From positions 1 through 24,112 of the forward strand of contig DAOTEJ010000036.1 in NCBI GenBank assembly GCA_035454085.1: a stretch of 24,112 nt of DNA, given 5' to 3'. The position numbers and the translations under genes were made by a program. This document shows, piece after piece, positions 1 to 10,932 of this stretch; the stretch's first letter is position 1, and each line of letters begins with the position of its first letter. The DNA is from DAOTEJ01 sp035454085. Its GTDB lineage: Bacteria; Pseudomonadota; Gammaproteobacteria; Burkholderiales; Burkholderiaceae_F. The notes under the pieces were generated by a model. The model ran no database searches, was not told the DNA's origin, and was given only the letters and a program-made list of their open reading frames with translations.

Positions 1-1622
1 GTCGGGTCCTTGATGTCGCAGGTCTTGCAGTGCACGCAGTTCTGCGCGTTGATCTGCAGGCGGTCGGCGCCCGACTCGTCGCGATTGAACTCGTAGACCC
101 CGGCCGGGCAGTAGCGCGCCTCGGGGCCGGCGAACTTCGCCAGGTTGACTGCCACCGGCACGCTGGAGTTGCGCAGCGTGAGGTGGACCGGCTGGTTCTC
201 CTCGTGATTGGTGCTCGACATGAACACCGATGAGAGCTTGTCGAAGCTCACCACGCCGTCGGGCTTGGGGTAGGCGATCGGGGCGCATTCGGCCGCGGGC
301 TTGAGCTTCTCGTGGTCGGCCAGCTTGCGATGCAGGGTCCAGGGCGCCTTGCCGGCAAACACGATCTGGTCGATCCCGAACATCAGCCCGCCCAGCATCA
401 GACCCTTGTCGAGCCAGGGCTTGAAGTTGCGCGCGCGGTGCAGTTCGTCGTGCAGCCAGCTCGCCTCGAAGGCGGCGGGGTAGTCGGCCAGTTCGTCGGC
501 CGCCCGGCCGGCGGCGAGCGCCGTGGCTGCCGCGTCGGCGGCCAGCATGCCGCTCTTGATGGCGGCGTGCGAGCCCTTGATGCGCGGCGCGTTGAGAAAG
601 CCCGCGTCGCAGCCGATCAGCGCGCCGCCCGGGAACGTGAGCTTGGGCAGGCTTTGCAGGCCGCTGGCGTTGATCGCGCGCGCTCCGTAGGCGATGCGCT
701 TGCCGCCCTCGAGGAAGGGCCGGATCGCCGGATGCTGCTTGTAGCGCTGGAACTCCTGGAAGGGCTCCAGGTAGGGGTTGGTGTAGCCCAGGCCCACCAC
801 CAGGCCGATCGACACCTGGTTGTCCTCGAGGTGGTAGACGAAACCGCCGCCGTAAGTGGCGTTGTCCAGCGGCCAGCCCGCGCTGTGCAGCACCAGCCCG
901 GGCACGTGCTTGGCGGGGTCGATCTCCCACAGCTCCTTGATGCCTATGCCCCAGGTCTGCGGATCGCGGCCCTCGTCGAGGCGGTACTTGGCGACGAGTT
1001 GCTTGCCCAGATGGCCGCGCGCGCCCTCGGCGAACAGGGTGTACTTGCCGATCAGCTCGACGCCCGGCTGGAAGTTGCCGGTCGGCTCGCCGTCCTTGCC
1101 CACGCCCAGATTGCCCGTGGCCACGCCGCGCACCGCGCCGGTGTCGTCGTAGAGCACCTCGGCGGCGGCAAAGCCGGGGAAGATCTCCACGCCCAGGGCC
1201 TCGGCCTGCTGGCCCAGCCAGCGCACCACGTTGGCCAGGCTGACGATGTAGCAGCCGTCGTTGTGCATGCAGCCCGGCAGCAGGGCGTGCGGCATGGCGC
1301 GGCTGCCGGTCTCGGTCAGGAAGAGGAAGCGGTCCTCGGTGACCGGGGTGGCGAGCGGCGCGCCCAGCTCCTTCCAGTCGGGGAAGAGTTCGGTCAGGGC
1401 ACGCGGGTCCATCACCGCGCCCGAGAGGATGTGGGCGCCGACCTCGGAGCCCTTTTCCAGCACGCACACGCTCACCTCGGTGCCCGCCTCGGCGGCCCGC
1501 TGCTTGAGGCGGATCGCGGCCGACAGGCCCGCCGGGCCGCCGCCCACTACGACCACGTCGTACTCCATGGCCTCGCGCTGGAAGTTCTCCATCTGCTCCT
1601 CGATGCGGTTGAACCGTCCCAT
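1..1622 (-). CDS. Electron transfer flavoprotein-ubiquinone oxidoreductase (ETF-QO), 3' end cut by window edge
   Basis: This membrane-bound FAD and [4Fe-4S] protein passes electrons from reduced electron transfer flavoprotein (fed by acyl-CoA dehydrogenases) to ubiquinone. The minus strand is open from ATG at 1622 to the left edge, giving 540 residues. A dinucleotide-binding GGGPAG lies at residues 27-32. The C-terminal cluster motif is complete: Cys505 in YCPAGVYEF, then Cys529, Cys532 and Cys535 in CVHCKTCDIKDP. The family is usually about 550 residues, so only the last few should be missing. The start is inferred from the ATG 20 residues before the FAD-binding strand; an in-frame Met also occurs at residues 11 and 19. 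It is divergent from the SDR gene across a 71-base gap. The neighbouring thioesterase and CoA-transferase fit a role in fatty or branched acyl oxidation. Confidence 0.96.
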   Translation of the reverse strand, partial: MGRFNRIEEQMENFQREAMEYDVVVVGGGPAGLSAAIRLKQRAAEAGTEVSVCVLEKGSEVGAHILSGAVMDPRALTELFPDWKELGAPLATPVTEDRFLFLTETGSRAMPHALLPGCMHNDGCYIVSLANVVRWLGQQAEALGVEIFPGFAAAEVLYDDTGAVRGVATGNLGVGKDGEPTGNFQPGVELIGKYTLFAEGARGHLGKQLVAKYRLDEGRDPQTWGIGIKELWEIDPAKHVPGLVLHSAGWPLDNATYGGGFVYHLEDNQVSIGLVVGLGYTNPYLEPFQEFQRYKQHPAIRPFLEGGKRIAYGARAINASGLQSLPKLTFPGGALIGCDAGFLNAPRIKGSHAAIKSGMLAADAAATALAAGRAADELADYPAAFEASWLHDELHRARNFKPWLDKGLMLGGLMFGIDQIVFAGKAPWTLHRKLADHEKLKPAAECAPIAYPKPDGVVSFDKLSSVFMSSTNHEENQPVHLTLRNSSVPVAVNLAKFAGPEARYCPAGVYEFNRDESGADRLQINAQNCVHCKTCDIKDP

Positions 1623-1650
1623 TGTCCGTGGCGCGTCTAGAGGCTGCAAT
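1622..1650 (+). promoter_or_regulatory. Possible sigma-70 promoter for the SDR gene
   Basis: TTGTCC at 1622-1627 and TGCAAT at 1645-1650 are separated by 17 bases. Each matches four of six consensus positions. It lies in the divergent gap and its -35 overlaps the start codon of the ETF-QO gene. This is a weak match and only the spacing supports it. Confidence 0.28.
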
Positions 1651-1693
1651 CGAGTGTGCGAGGATTCACCTGTTGGCATCAGGGAGACCCGAC

Positions 1694-2464
1694 ATGAAGA
1701 AGACGCTCACCGAAAAGATCGCGCTGGTCACGGGAGCGAGCAGCGGCCTGGGGGCGCGCTTTGCGCGCGTGCTGGCCGGGCAGGGAGCCACCGTGGCGCT
1801 CGCCGCCCGGCGCCTGGAGCGCCTCAAGGACCTGCGGGCCGAGATCGAAGCCGCCGGTGGCCAGGCGCACATCGTGCAGATGGACGTTGCGGATGCCGGC
1901 AAGATCGCCGCGGCGGTGGACCACGTGGCCACGGCCTGCGGCCCGATCGACATCCTGGTCAACAACGCCGGCATCAGCGAGCAGGGGCGGCTGGTCGACG
2001 TCGCCCCGGAGGACTTCGACCGCGTGTTTCAGACCAATGTGCGGGGCGCCTTCTTCGTGGCTCAGCAGGTGGCGCGCCGCATGATTGCCCATGCCAAGGA
2101 CCGGCCGGACTTCCGCGGGCGCATCGTCAACATCGCCTCGGTGGCGGGCCTGCGGGTGCTGCCGCAGATCGGCGTCTACTGCATGAGCAAGGCGGCCGTG
2201 GTGCAGATGACCAAGGCGCAGGCGCTGGAGTGGGGCCGCTTCGGGATCAACGTCAACGCCATCTGCCCCGGCTACATCCGCACCGAGATCAACGAGGCCC
2301 ACTGGGACACCGAGGCCGGCCGCCGGCTGCTCGAGCGCCTGCCGCGGCATCGGGTGGGCGAGGCGGCCGACCTCGACGGCCTGCTGCTGCTGCTGGCGGG
2401 CGAGGGCTCGGACTTCATCAATGGGGCGATCATCGCCGCCGACGATGGCCTGGCGGTGCAATAG
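1694..2464 (+). CDS. SDR family NAD(P)-dependent oxidoreductase
   Basis: A classical short-chain dehydrogenase/reductase of 256 residues, the usual size. The cofactor motif TGASSGLG is at residues 13-20, NNAG at 90-93, and the catalytic Asn115, Ser149, Tyr162 and Lys166 (YCMSK) are all present. Basic residues Arg39-Arg40 after the second beta strand suggest preference for NADP(H); this is inference. ATG 1694 is chosen because AGGGAGA at 1681-1687 is a good ribosome binding site and the Rossmann fold begins a few residues later. A longer reading from an upstream TTG is less likely. The substrate cannot be read from sequence. Its position between ETF-QO and a thioesterase/CoA-transferase group suggests a 3-hydroxyacyl-type or related acyl substrate. 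Confidence 0.93.
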   Translation: MKKTLTEKIALVTGASSGLGARFARVLAGQGATVALAARRLERLKDLRAEIEAAGGQAHIVQMDVADAGKIAAAVDHVATACGPIDILVNNAGISEQGRLVDVAPEDFDRVFQTNVRGAFFVAQQVARRMIAHAKDRPDFRGRIVNIASVAGLRVLPQIGVYCMSKAAVVQMTKAQALEWGRFGINVNAICPGYIRTEINEAHWDTEAGRRLLERLPRHRVGEAADLDGLLLLLAGEGSDFINGAIIAADDGLAVQ

Positions 2465-2465
2465 C

Positions 2466-2492
2466 GCGCGCCCGGCATGGGTGCGGGCGCGC
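2466..2492 (+). other. Strong GC hairpin directly after the SDR stop codon
   Basis: A perfect 9-base-pair stem (GCGCGCCCG at 2466-2474, CGGGCGCGC at 2484-2492) with a 9-base loop starts one base after the stop codon. No T run follows, so it does not qualify as a standard intrinsic terminator. It could protect the SDR mRNA 3' end, pause polymerase, or reduce read-through into the thioesterase gene 54 bases downstream. Confidence 0.5.
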
Positions 2493-2545
2493 AGCCGCGG
2501 CGCCTGGCAGCACCACCGGGGCGATTCACACAGCAGGGGGCAGGG

Positions 2546-2938
2546 ATGAAGGACTTCGCCTTCGAGATTCCGCTGCGCTGGGGCGACATGGACGCCATGG
2601 CGCATCTGAACAACGTCGTGTACTTCCGGCTGATGGAGGAGGCGCGCATCCAGTGGTTCCGCGCGCTGGGCTTTTCCACCCTGCCCACCGGCGAAGCGGC
2701 CATCCTGGCGCACGTGTCCTGCGACTTCGTGCGCGCCATGGTCTACCCGGGCACTGCCGTGGTGCGCCAGTCGATGACGCGGCTGGGAAACTCGAGCGTG
2801 GAACTGGCGCTGACCATCGAGCGCAGCGACGAGCCGGGCGTGGTCTACGCCAAGGGCCGCAGCGTGATCGTGTGGTTCGACTACCAGGCCAACAAGGCCA
2901 TGCCCTGGCCTGCTGCGGTGCGGCAAAAGCTCTCGTAG
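2546..2938 (+). CDS. Acyl-CoA thioesterase, 4HBT/hotdog family (YbgC-like)
   Basis: A single-hotdog protein of 130 residues, probably hydrolysing acyl-CoA thioesters in the cytoplasm. The N-terminal signature RWGDMDAMAHLNNVVYF (residues 11-27) is the 4-hydroxybenzoyl-CoA thioesterase pattern, with Asp16 as the expected catalytic acid, followed by the HxNN turn and Tyr26. The start ATG at 2546 follows a purine-rich GGGGGCAGGG site and places the first beta strand immediately after the Met. It sits between the SDR and the CoA-transferase genes on the same strand. Acyl chain specificity cannot be predicted. Confidence 0.9.
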   Translation: MKDFAFEIPLRWGDMDAMAHLNNVVYFRLMEEARIQWFRALGFSTLPTGEAAILAHVSCDFVRAMVYPGTAVVRQSMTRLGNSSVELALTIERSDEPGVVYAKGRSVIVWFDYQANKAMPWPAAVRQKLS

Positions 2939-2941
2939 AAT
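2936..2941 (+). promoter_or_regulatory. Candidate -10 hexamer (TAGAAT) for the CoA-transferase operon, overlapping the thioesterase stop
   Basis: TAGAAT at 2936-2941 matches five of six consensus -10 bases, and its first three bases are the TAG stop of the thioesterase gene. Transcription would start near 2948, about 23 bases ahead of scoA. No clear -35 is visible 17 bases upstream. The same hexamer recurs at other gene starts in this window, which raises its credibility. Confidence 0.4.
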
Positions 2942-2970
2942 CGGGACCAGGCTTTCTGGAGGATGAATCG

Positions 2971-3668
2971 ATGAACAAGCTCTATCCGTCGGCGGCGGCT
3001 GCGCTGGCTGGCGTGGTGGCCGACGGCCAGACCATCGCGGTCGGCGGCTTTGGCCTGTGCGGCATCCCCGAGGCCCTGATCGCCGCGCTGCGTGACACCG
3101 GCGTCAAGCACCTGACCTGCGTGAGCAACAACGCCGGCGTGGACGGCTTCGGGCTGGGGCAACTGCTCGCCACGCGCCAGATCCGCAAGATGATTTCCTC
3201 CTACGTGGGCGAGAACAAGGAGTTCGAGCGCCAGTTCCTGGCGGGCGAACTCGAGCTCGAGTTCACGCCGCAGGGCACGCTTGCCGAGCGCATGCGCGCC
3301 GGCGGAGCGGGCATCCCTGCCTTCTTCACCAAGACCGGGGTGGGCACCGTGGTGGCCGAGGGCAAAGAGGTTCGCGAGTTCGACGGCGCCCGGTTCGTGA
3401 TGGAGCGCGGCATCCGCGCCGATGTCTCGCTGGTCAAGGCCTGGCGCGCCGATCGTCAGGGCAACCTGGTCTATCGCAAGACCTCGCGCAACTTCAACCC
3501 GATGGCGGCGATGTGCGGCAAGGTCACGATCGCCGAGGTCGAGGAGATCGTCGACAACGGCGCGCTCGACCCCGACAACGTGCACACCCCGGGGATCTTC
3601 GTGCAGCGCGTCGTGGTCAACGCCAGTCCCGAGAAGCGCATCGAACAACGCACCGTGCGGAGCAAGTG

Positions 3669-3669
<1 letters not shown>
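2971..3669 (+). CDS. scoA: 3-oxoacid CoA-transferase subunit A
   Basis: The alpha subunit (232 residues) of the heterodimeric succinyl-CoA:3-oxoacid CoA-transferase, which moves CoA between an acyl-CoA and acetoacetate in ketone-body and polyhydroxybutyrate breakdown. Characteristic segments are GGFGLCGIPEAL (residues 24-35), SNNAGVDGFGLG, SSYVGENKEFERQFLAGELE, TPQGTLAERMRAGG, PAFFTKTGVGT and DVSLVKAWRADRQGN. The start ATG 2971 has a strong ribosome site, TGGAGGA at 2957-2963. Its stop TGA shares its last base with the ATG of subunit B, so the two are translationally coupled. The AtoD type of acetoacetyl-CoA transferase is a related alternative. Confidence 0.95.
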
Positions 3670-4316
<647 letters not shown>

Positions 4317-4329
4317 GAAGGGGCGCGTC

Positions 4330-5292
4330 ATGGGCGCGGGGCACCATCACGGCCCGGCGCTGTCGGCCCACGACAAGGGCGACAGCCACTACACCCATCA
4401 GTCGGCGCGCGAGGGCTCGCGGGCGCTGCTGGTGGCGGTGTGCCTGACCGGCGGCTACGCGCTGGTCGAACTGGTGGGGGGCCTGTGGGCCAACTCGCTC
4501 GCCCTGCTGGCCGATGCGGGCCACATGGCGACCGACTCGGCGGCGCTGCTCTTTGCGCTGGCGGCCAACTGGATCGCGCGCCGGCCGGTGTCGGCGCGTC
4601 ACTCCTTCGGGCTGGCGCGGGCCGAGGTGATCGCCGCCTTCGTCAATTCCATCGCCATGCTGGCGGTGGTGGCCTGGCTCTTCATCGAGGGGGTCGGGCG
4701 GATCCTTCAGCCCGAGGCCGTCAGGGGCGGCACGGTGTTCATCGTGGCGGGCATCGGCCTGGCGATCAACATGCTGGTGGCATGGACGCTGTCGCGCGAG
4801 CAGGGCAACGTCAACACGCGCGCCGCGCTGATCCACGTGATGGGCGACCTGCTGGGCTCGGTCGCCGCGATCGCTGCCGGTCTGATCATCTACTTCGGCG
4901 GACCGACCATCATCGACCCGCTGTTGTCGATGCTGGTGGGCGGGCTGATCCTGCGCTCGACCTTCGGCGTGCTGCGCGAGACCACGCAGGTGCTGCTCGA
5001 CGGCGTGCCCGACGGCGTGGACTACGCCAAGGTGGGGCGCGCGCTCGCCGCGGTGCCGGGCATCGTGTCGGTGCACGACCTGCACGTGTGGGTCATGGTG
5101 CCGGGGCGCAGCGCGCTCTCGGCCCACCTGCTGGTCGAGGACATCGAGCTGTGGCCCATCGTGCTGCACAACGCGCGACGCATCCTCAAGCAGGAGTTCG
5201 ACATCGACCACGTCACGCTCCAGCCCGAGTGGCTGCGCCGCGACGCGCCCGAGGGGCCGCGCCCGGTCGTGCCGATCGCTTCGGCGAAGTGA
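4330..5292 (+). CDS. Cation diffusion facilitator (CzcD/ZitB-like zinc or cobalt exporter)
   Basis: An inner-membrane proton-coupled efflux carrier of divalent metals, 320 residues, normal for the family. The N-terminus is histidine rich (HHH at 5-7, plus His14, His20 and His23), followed by six membrane segments and a cytosolic ferredoxin-like domain with VHDLHVW. Metal-site residues expected in helices 2 and 5 are present: DAGHMATD (Asp62, His65, Asp69) and HVMGD (His169, Asp173). This His/Asp set is typical of Zn2+ transporters of the CzcD branch. The ATG follows GGAAGGGGCG, a plausible ribosome site, 13 bases after scoB. Its last codons overlap the next gene. Confidence 0.93.
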   Translation: MGAGHHHGPALSAHDKGDSHYTHQSAREGSRALLVAVCLTGGYALVELVGGLWANSLALLADAGHMATDSAALLFALAANWIARRPVSARHSFGLARAEVIAAFVNSIAMLAVVAWLFIEGVGRILQPEAVRGGTVFIVAGIGLAINMLVAWTLSREQGNVNTRAALIHVMGDLLGSVAAIAAGLIIYFGGPTIIDPLLSMLVGGLILRSTFGVLRETTQVLLDGVPDGVDYAKVGRALAAVPGIVSVHDLHVWVMVPGRSALSAHLLVEDIELWPIVLHNARRILKQEFDIDHVTLQPEWLRRDAPEGPRPVVPIASAK

Positions 5293-6290
5293 AGCACCAC
5301 CCCGCCGGGCGGGTCTGCACGCTGCCGCGGCGCGCCGCCGCCACACTCGCCCTGATCCTGGCCGCGGGTGCTGCTTCGGCCTTCGACCTGCAGGGCCACC
5401 GCGGGGCCCGGGGTCTCGCGCCCGAGAACACCCTGGCGGCCTTCGAGCTGGCACTGAACCTGGGCGTGGACACGCTCGAGTCCGATCTTGCGGTCACGCG
5501 CGACGGGGTGCTCGTGCTGGCGCACGACCCGCAGGTCAATCCGGACCTGGCGCGGCTCGACGGCCGCTGGATCGAGGCGCCCGGCCCGGCGATCCACGGC
5601 CTGTCGCTGGCCGAACTCAAGCGCTACGACATCGGCCGCCTCAAGCCCGACACGCCCTACGCGCGCCAGTGGCCACAGCAGCGGCCTGCCGACGGGCAGC
5701 GCTATCCCACACTGACGGAACTGGCCGCCCTGGTGCGTACCGCGGGCCGGCCAGTGCGCCTGAACCTCGAGACCAAGATCCGGCCCGACAGCGGCGCGGC
5801 GACGCCCGACCCCGAGACCTTCGCCCGCCTGGTGGCCGAGGCGCTCGAGCGCGAGGGGCTTGCGGCGGCGACCACGATCCAGAGTTTCGACTGGCGCACC
5901 CTGGTGGCGCTCAGGCGCCTGGCCCCGGCGGTCGAGACCGTATGCCTGAGCATCGTTTCGCCGAACATGGACACGGTGAGCGCCGACGCCAGCGGCGCCT
6001 CGCCCTGGCACGCCGGCCTCACCGAGCGCGAGCACGGCTCGGTGCCGCGGCGCGCCAAGGCGGCGGGCTGCGCCGTGTGGAGCCCGCAGTGGCGCAACCT
6101 CGACGCCGCATCGCTTGCCGAGGCGCACGCCCTGGGCCTGCGGGTGATCCCCTGGACGGTGAACGAGCCGGCCGAGATGGAGCGCCTGCTGGCCCTGGGC
6201 GTCGACGGACTGATCACGGATTACCCGGACCGCGCGGCGGTCCTGAAATCGCGCCGCAGCAAGGCTTCGCGCCAGGGCGCGCCGGTATAA
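5289..6290 (+). CDS. Exported glycerophosphodiester phosphodiesterase
   Basis: Hydrolyses glycerophosphodiesters to glycerol-3-phosphate and an alcohol; a TIM-barrel GDPD-family enzyme of 333 residues. An N-terminal signal peptide is visible: basic region with Arg14-Arg15, hydrophobic ATLALILAAGAASA, and a probable cleavage after ASA at residue 31, so the enzyme is periplasmic. Catalytic and metal residues match the family: GHRGARGLAPENT with His37, Arg38 and Glu46; ESD with Glu64 and Asp66; AHD with His79; NLETK; and a C-terminal WTVNEPAEMERLLALGVDGLITDYPD. The GTG start overlaps the transporter stop (GTGA), implying coupled translation. No ribosome site is visible inside the upstream gene. 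Confidence 0.93.
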   Translation: MKHHPAGRVCTLPRRAAATLALILAAGAASAFDLQGHRGARGLAPENTLAAFELALNLGVDTLESDLAVTRDGVLVLAHDPQVNPDLARLDGRWIEAPGPAIHGLSLAELKRYDIGRLKPDTPYARQWPQQRPADGQRYPTLTELAALVRTAGRPVRLNLETKIRPDSGAATPDPETFARLVAEALEREGLAAATTIQSFDWRTLVALRRLAPAVETVCLSIVSPNMDTVSADASGASPWHAGLTEREHGSVPRRAKAAGCAVWSPQWRNLDAASLAEAHALGLRVIPWTVNEPAEMERLLALGVDGLITDYPDRAAVLKSRRSKASRQGAPV

Positions 6291-6292
6291 TT
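6273..6292 (+). promoter_or_regulatory. pyrG promoter: consensus -10 in a 20-base element shared with the rnm promoter
   Basis: TATAAT at 6286-6291 is a perfect -10 hexamer, 43 bases before the pyrG start, and overlaps the TAA stop of the phosphodiesterase gene. No convincing -35 lies 16-18 bases upstream. The 20 bases 6273-6292, which include the palindrome GGCGCGCC, match 18147-18166 upstream of rnm with one mismatch. The expected transcription start is about 6298, next to a run of four T (6296-6299). Confidence 0.6.
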
Positions 6293-6302
6293 CAGTTTTA
6301 CC

Positions 6303-6326
6303 GGGAGCGCCGCCGCCCACGCGGCG
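6303..6326 (+). promoter_or_regulatory. pyrG leader: SD-like GGGAG and a hairpin just before the start codon
   Basis: The leader has no ribosome site at normal spacing before ATG 6335. It has GGGAG at 6303-6307, then a perfect 6-base-pair hairpin (CGCCGC 6311-6316, loop CCAC, GCGGCG 6321-6326). If the hairpin folds, the GGGAG to ATG distance falls from 27 to about 11 bases. The structure is seen in sequence; any effect on translation is inferred. Confidence 0.4.
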
Positions 6327-6334
6327 ACTAGCTG

Positions 6335-7992
<1,658 letters not shown>

Positions 7993-7996
<4 letters not shown>

Positions 7997-8847
7997 AGCT
8001 CGCCGGCTTCGAGGTCGGAATCACGCGGCCCTTCTTCCTCTTCGCCGGCCCCTGCGTGGTCGAGAGCGAGGCCATGGCGATCGACACGGCCGGGCGCCTG
8101 AAAGAGATCACCGCGGCCCTGGACATCCCCTTCGTCTACAAGTCGAGCTACGACAAGGCCAACCGCAGCTCGGGCAAGAGCTTCCGCGGCCTGGGCATCG
8201 ACGAGGGACTGCGAATCCTGGCCGAGGTCAAGCGCCAGGTGCGCGTGCCGGTGGTCACGGACGTGCACACCGAGGCCGAGATCCCCGCCGTGGCGGCGGT
8301 CGTCGACGTGCTGCAGACGCCCGCTTTCCTGTGCCGTCAGACCGACTTCATCCGCGCCTGCGCGGTGAGCGGCCTGCCGGTGAACATCAAGAAGGGCCAG
8401 TTTCTCGCTCCGCACGACATGGCCAACGTGATTGCCAAGGCGCGCGATGCGGCGCGCGAGGCGGGCCTGTCCGAGGACCGCTTCATGGCCTGCGAGCGCG
8501 GCGTGAGCTTCGGCTACAACAATCTGGTGTCGGACATGCGCAGCCTGGCCATCATGCGAGAGACCGGCGCCCCGGTCGTGTTCGACGCCACGCACTCGGT
8601 GCAACTGCCCGGCGGGCAGGGCACGAGCAGCGGCGGGCAGCGCGAGTTCGTGCCCGTGCTGGCCCGGGCGGCCGTGGCGGTGGGGGTGGCGGGACTGTTC
8701 ATGGAGACCCACCCCAACCCCGCCGAGGCCAAGAGCGACGGCCCCAACGCGGTGCCTCTGGACCGCATGCGCGAGCTGCTCGAAACCCTGGTCGAGCTCG
8801 ATCGCAGCGTCAAGCGCGTCGGTTTCCTCGAGTCCGATTTCCGCTGA
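7993..8847 (+). CDS. kdsA: 3-deoxy-8-phosphooctulonate (KDO-8-phosphate) synthase
   Basis: Condenses phosphoenolpyruvate with arabinose-5-phosphate to KDO-8-phosphate for the lipopolysaccharide inner core. The product is 284 residues, a TIM barrel of normal length. Motifs are AGPCVVES (residues 18-25), KSSYDKANRSS, QTPAFLCRQTD, NIKKGQF, DATHS, METHPNPAEAKSDGPN. Cys21 occupies the position held by Asn in metal-independent enzymes such as that of E. coli, and the His, Glu and Asp ligands of the metal-dependent class are present, so this enzyme is predicted to need a divalent metal. ATG overlaps the pyrG stop. Presence of kdsA shows a Gram-negative envelope. Confidence 0.97.
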
Positions 8848-8858
8848 GGCGAGCCACC

Positions 8859-9167
8859 ATGCCCGCGGCCTACGTGATCGTCGAGATGAAGATCGCCGAC
8901 CTCGAGCGCTACCGCGCCTACATGGCCGCGGCGCCCGCCACCATCGCCGCCGCGGGCGGCGAATACGTGGTGCGCGGCGGGCCGCTCGAGGTCCTGGAAG
9001 GTGACTGGCAGCCGTCCCGGGTGGCGGTGCTGCGCTTTCCGAGCCTCGAGCAGGCGCGCGCCTGGTACGAGGGCGAGGGCTACCGTGCCGCGCGCACCCA
9101 CCGCGCCGGCGCCACCGACTACTTCAACGCCATCGTGGTGGAAGGCTACCTGCCGCCGCCCGCCTGA
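8859..9167 (+). CDS. DUF1330 family protein (dimeric alpha-beta barrel)
   Basis: A 102-residue cytoplasmic protein of the DUF1330 family, a ferredoxin-like fold related to dimeric alpha-beta barrel proteins. Family features are AYVIVEMKIADLERYRAYM at the start, GGEYVVRGG (residues 34-42), a central SRVAVLRFPSLEQARAWYEGEGY and a final TDYFNAIVVEG strand. No reaction is established for this family. ATG 8859 is 11 bases after kdsA; GAGGCGAG nearby is a modest ribosome site. It is inserted between kdsA and eno, a placement I recall from other Burkholderiales, and probably shares their transcript. Confidence 0.87.
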   Translation: MPAAYVIVEMKIADLERYRAYMAAAPATIAAAGGEYVVRGGPLEVLEGDWQPSRVAVLRFPSLEQARAWYEGEGYRAARTHRAGATDYFNAIVVEGYLPPPA

Positions 9168-9194
9168 AATTCTTCACTTTGACCCAGAGCCCCC

Positions 9195-10478
<1,284 letters not shown>

Positions 10479-10487
10479 GCGCCGCCG

Positions 10488-10877
10488 GTGCGCTTGCTGG
10501 CGCTCGCGCTCGCTGCGCTGCTACTTCTGATCCAGATTCCGCTCTGGTTCGGCAAGGGCGGCTGGCTGCGGGTGCGCGACCTCGACCGTCAGGTCGAGGC
10601 GCAACGCGCCATCAACGCCAAGCTCGGTGCGCGCAACGCCGAGCTCGCCGCCGAGGTGTCCAGCCTGCGCGAGGGCCGCGAGGCGATCGAGGAACGCGCC
10701 CGCCGTGACCTCAACATGGTGCGCGACGACGAACTGCTGTTCCGCTTGCCAGCGGCTCCCAAGCCGGGCGCAGCGGGCGCTGCCGCGCCTGCGCCGACGC
10801 CCGCTGCGGCCGAAGCCGCTCTTGCCACGCCGCCCGCGCCGCCGCGCGAAGCGCCCGCGCCACCGGCCCGCCCCTGA
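10488..10877 (+). CDS. ftsB: Cell division protein FtsB with an Ala/Pro-rich tail
   Basis: A bitopic inner-membrane protein of the FtsQLB divisome subcomplex. The GTG start gives 129 residues. A single membrane segment (about 2-21, rich in Leu and Ala) follows a very short cytosolic end. Next comes a periplasmic coiled coil from about residue 29 to 62 (DLDRQVEAQRAINAKLGARNAELAAEVSSLREG) and the conserved EERARRDLNMVRDDELLFRLP. Typical FtsB is about 90-105 residues; the last 40 here are a low-complexity Ala/Pro extension. Position right after eno is the standard ftsB locus. The GTG sits 9 bases after eno and lacks a strong ribosome site. Confidence 0.93.
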   Translation: MRLLALALAALLLLIQIPLWFGKGGWLRVRDLDRQVEAQRAINAKLGARNAELAAEVSSLREGREAIEERARRDLNMVRDDELLFRLPAAPKPGAAGAAAPAPTPAAAEAALATPPAPPREAPAPPARP

Positions 10878-10899
10878 GGCGCGCGCGGCCCCGCGCCGC

Positions 10900-10905
10900 T
10901 ATGCT
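10900..10905 (+). promoter_or_regulatory. Weak -10 candidate (TATGCT) before the SAF-domain dehydrogenase
   Basis: TATGCT at 10900-10905 matches four of six -10 bases and lies 27 bases before the ATG at 10933, in the 55-base gap after ftsB. No -35 is seen. A GC inverted repeat (GGCGCG 10878-10883, CGCGCC 10892-10897) precedes it. The support is weak. Confidence 0.22.
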
Positions 10906-10932
10906 GGTCCTCCCGTCCCCGCCGGAGCGCCC

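Noticed and set aside
312..1640. Long open frame on the plus strand opposite the ETF-QO gene
   Set aside because: High-GC codon bias opens antisense frames. The product has no recognisable domain, while the minus strand encodes a complete ETF-QO sequence.
10878..10897. Terminator after ftsB
   Set aside because: The GC inverted repeat (6-base-pair arms, 8-base loop) is not followed by T and such repeats are common in DNA of this composition.
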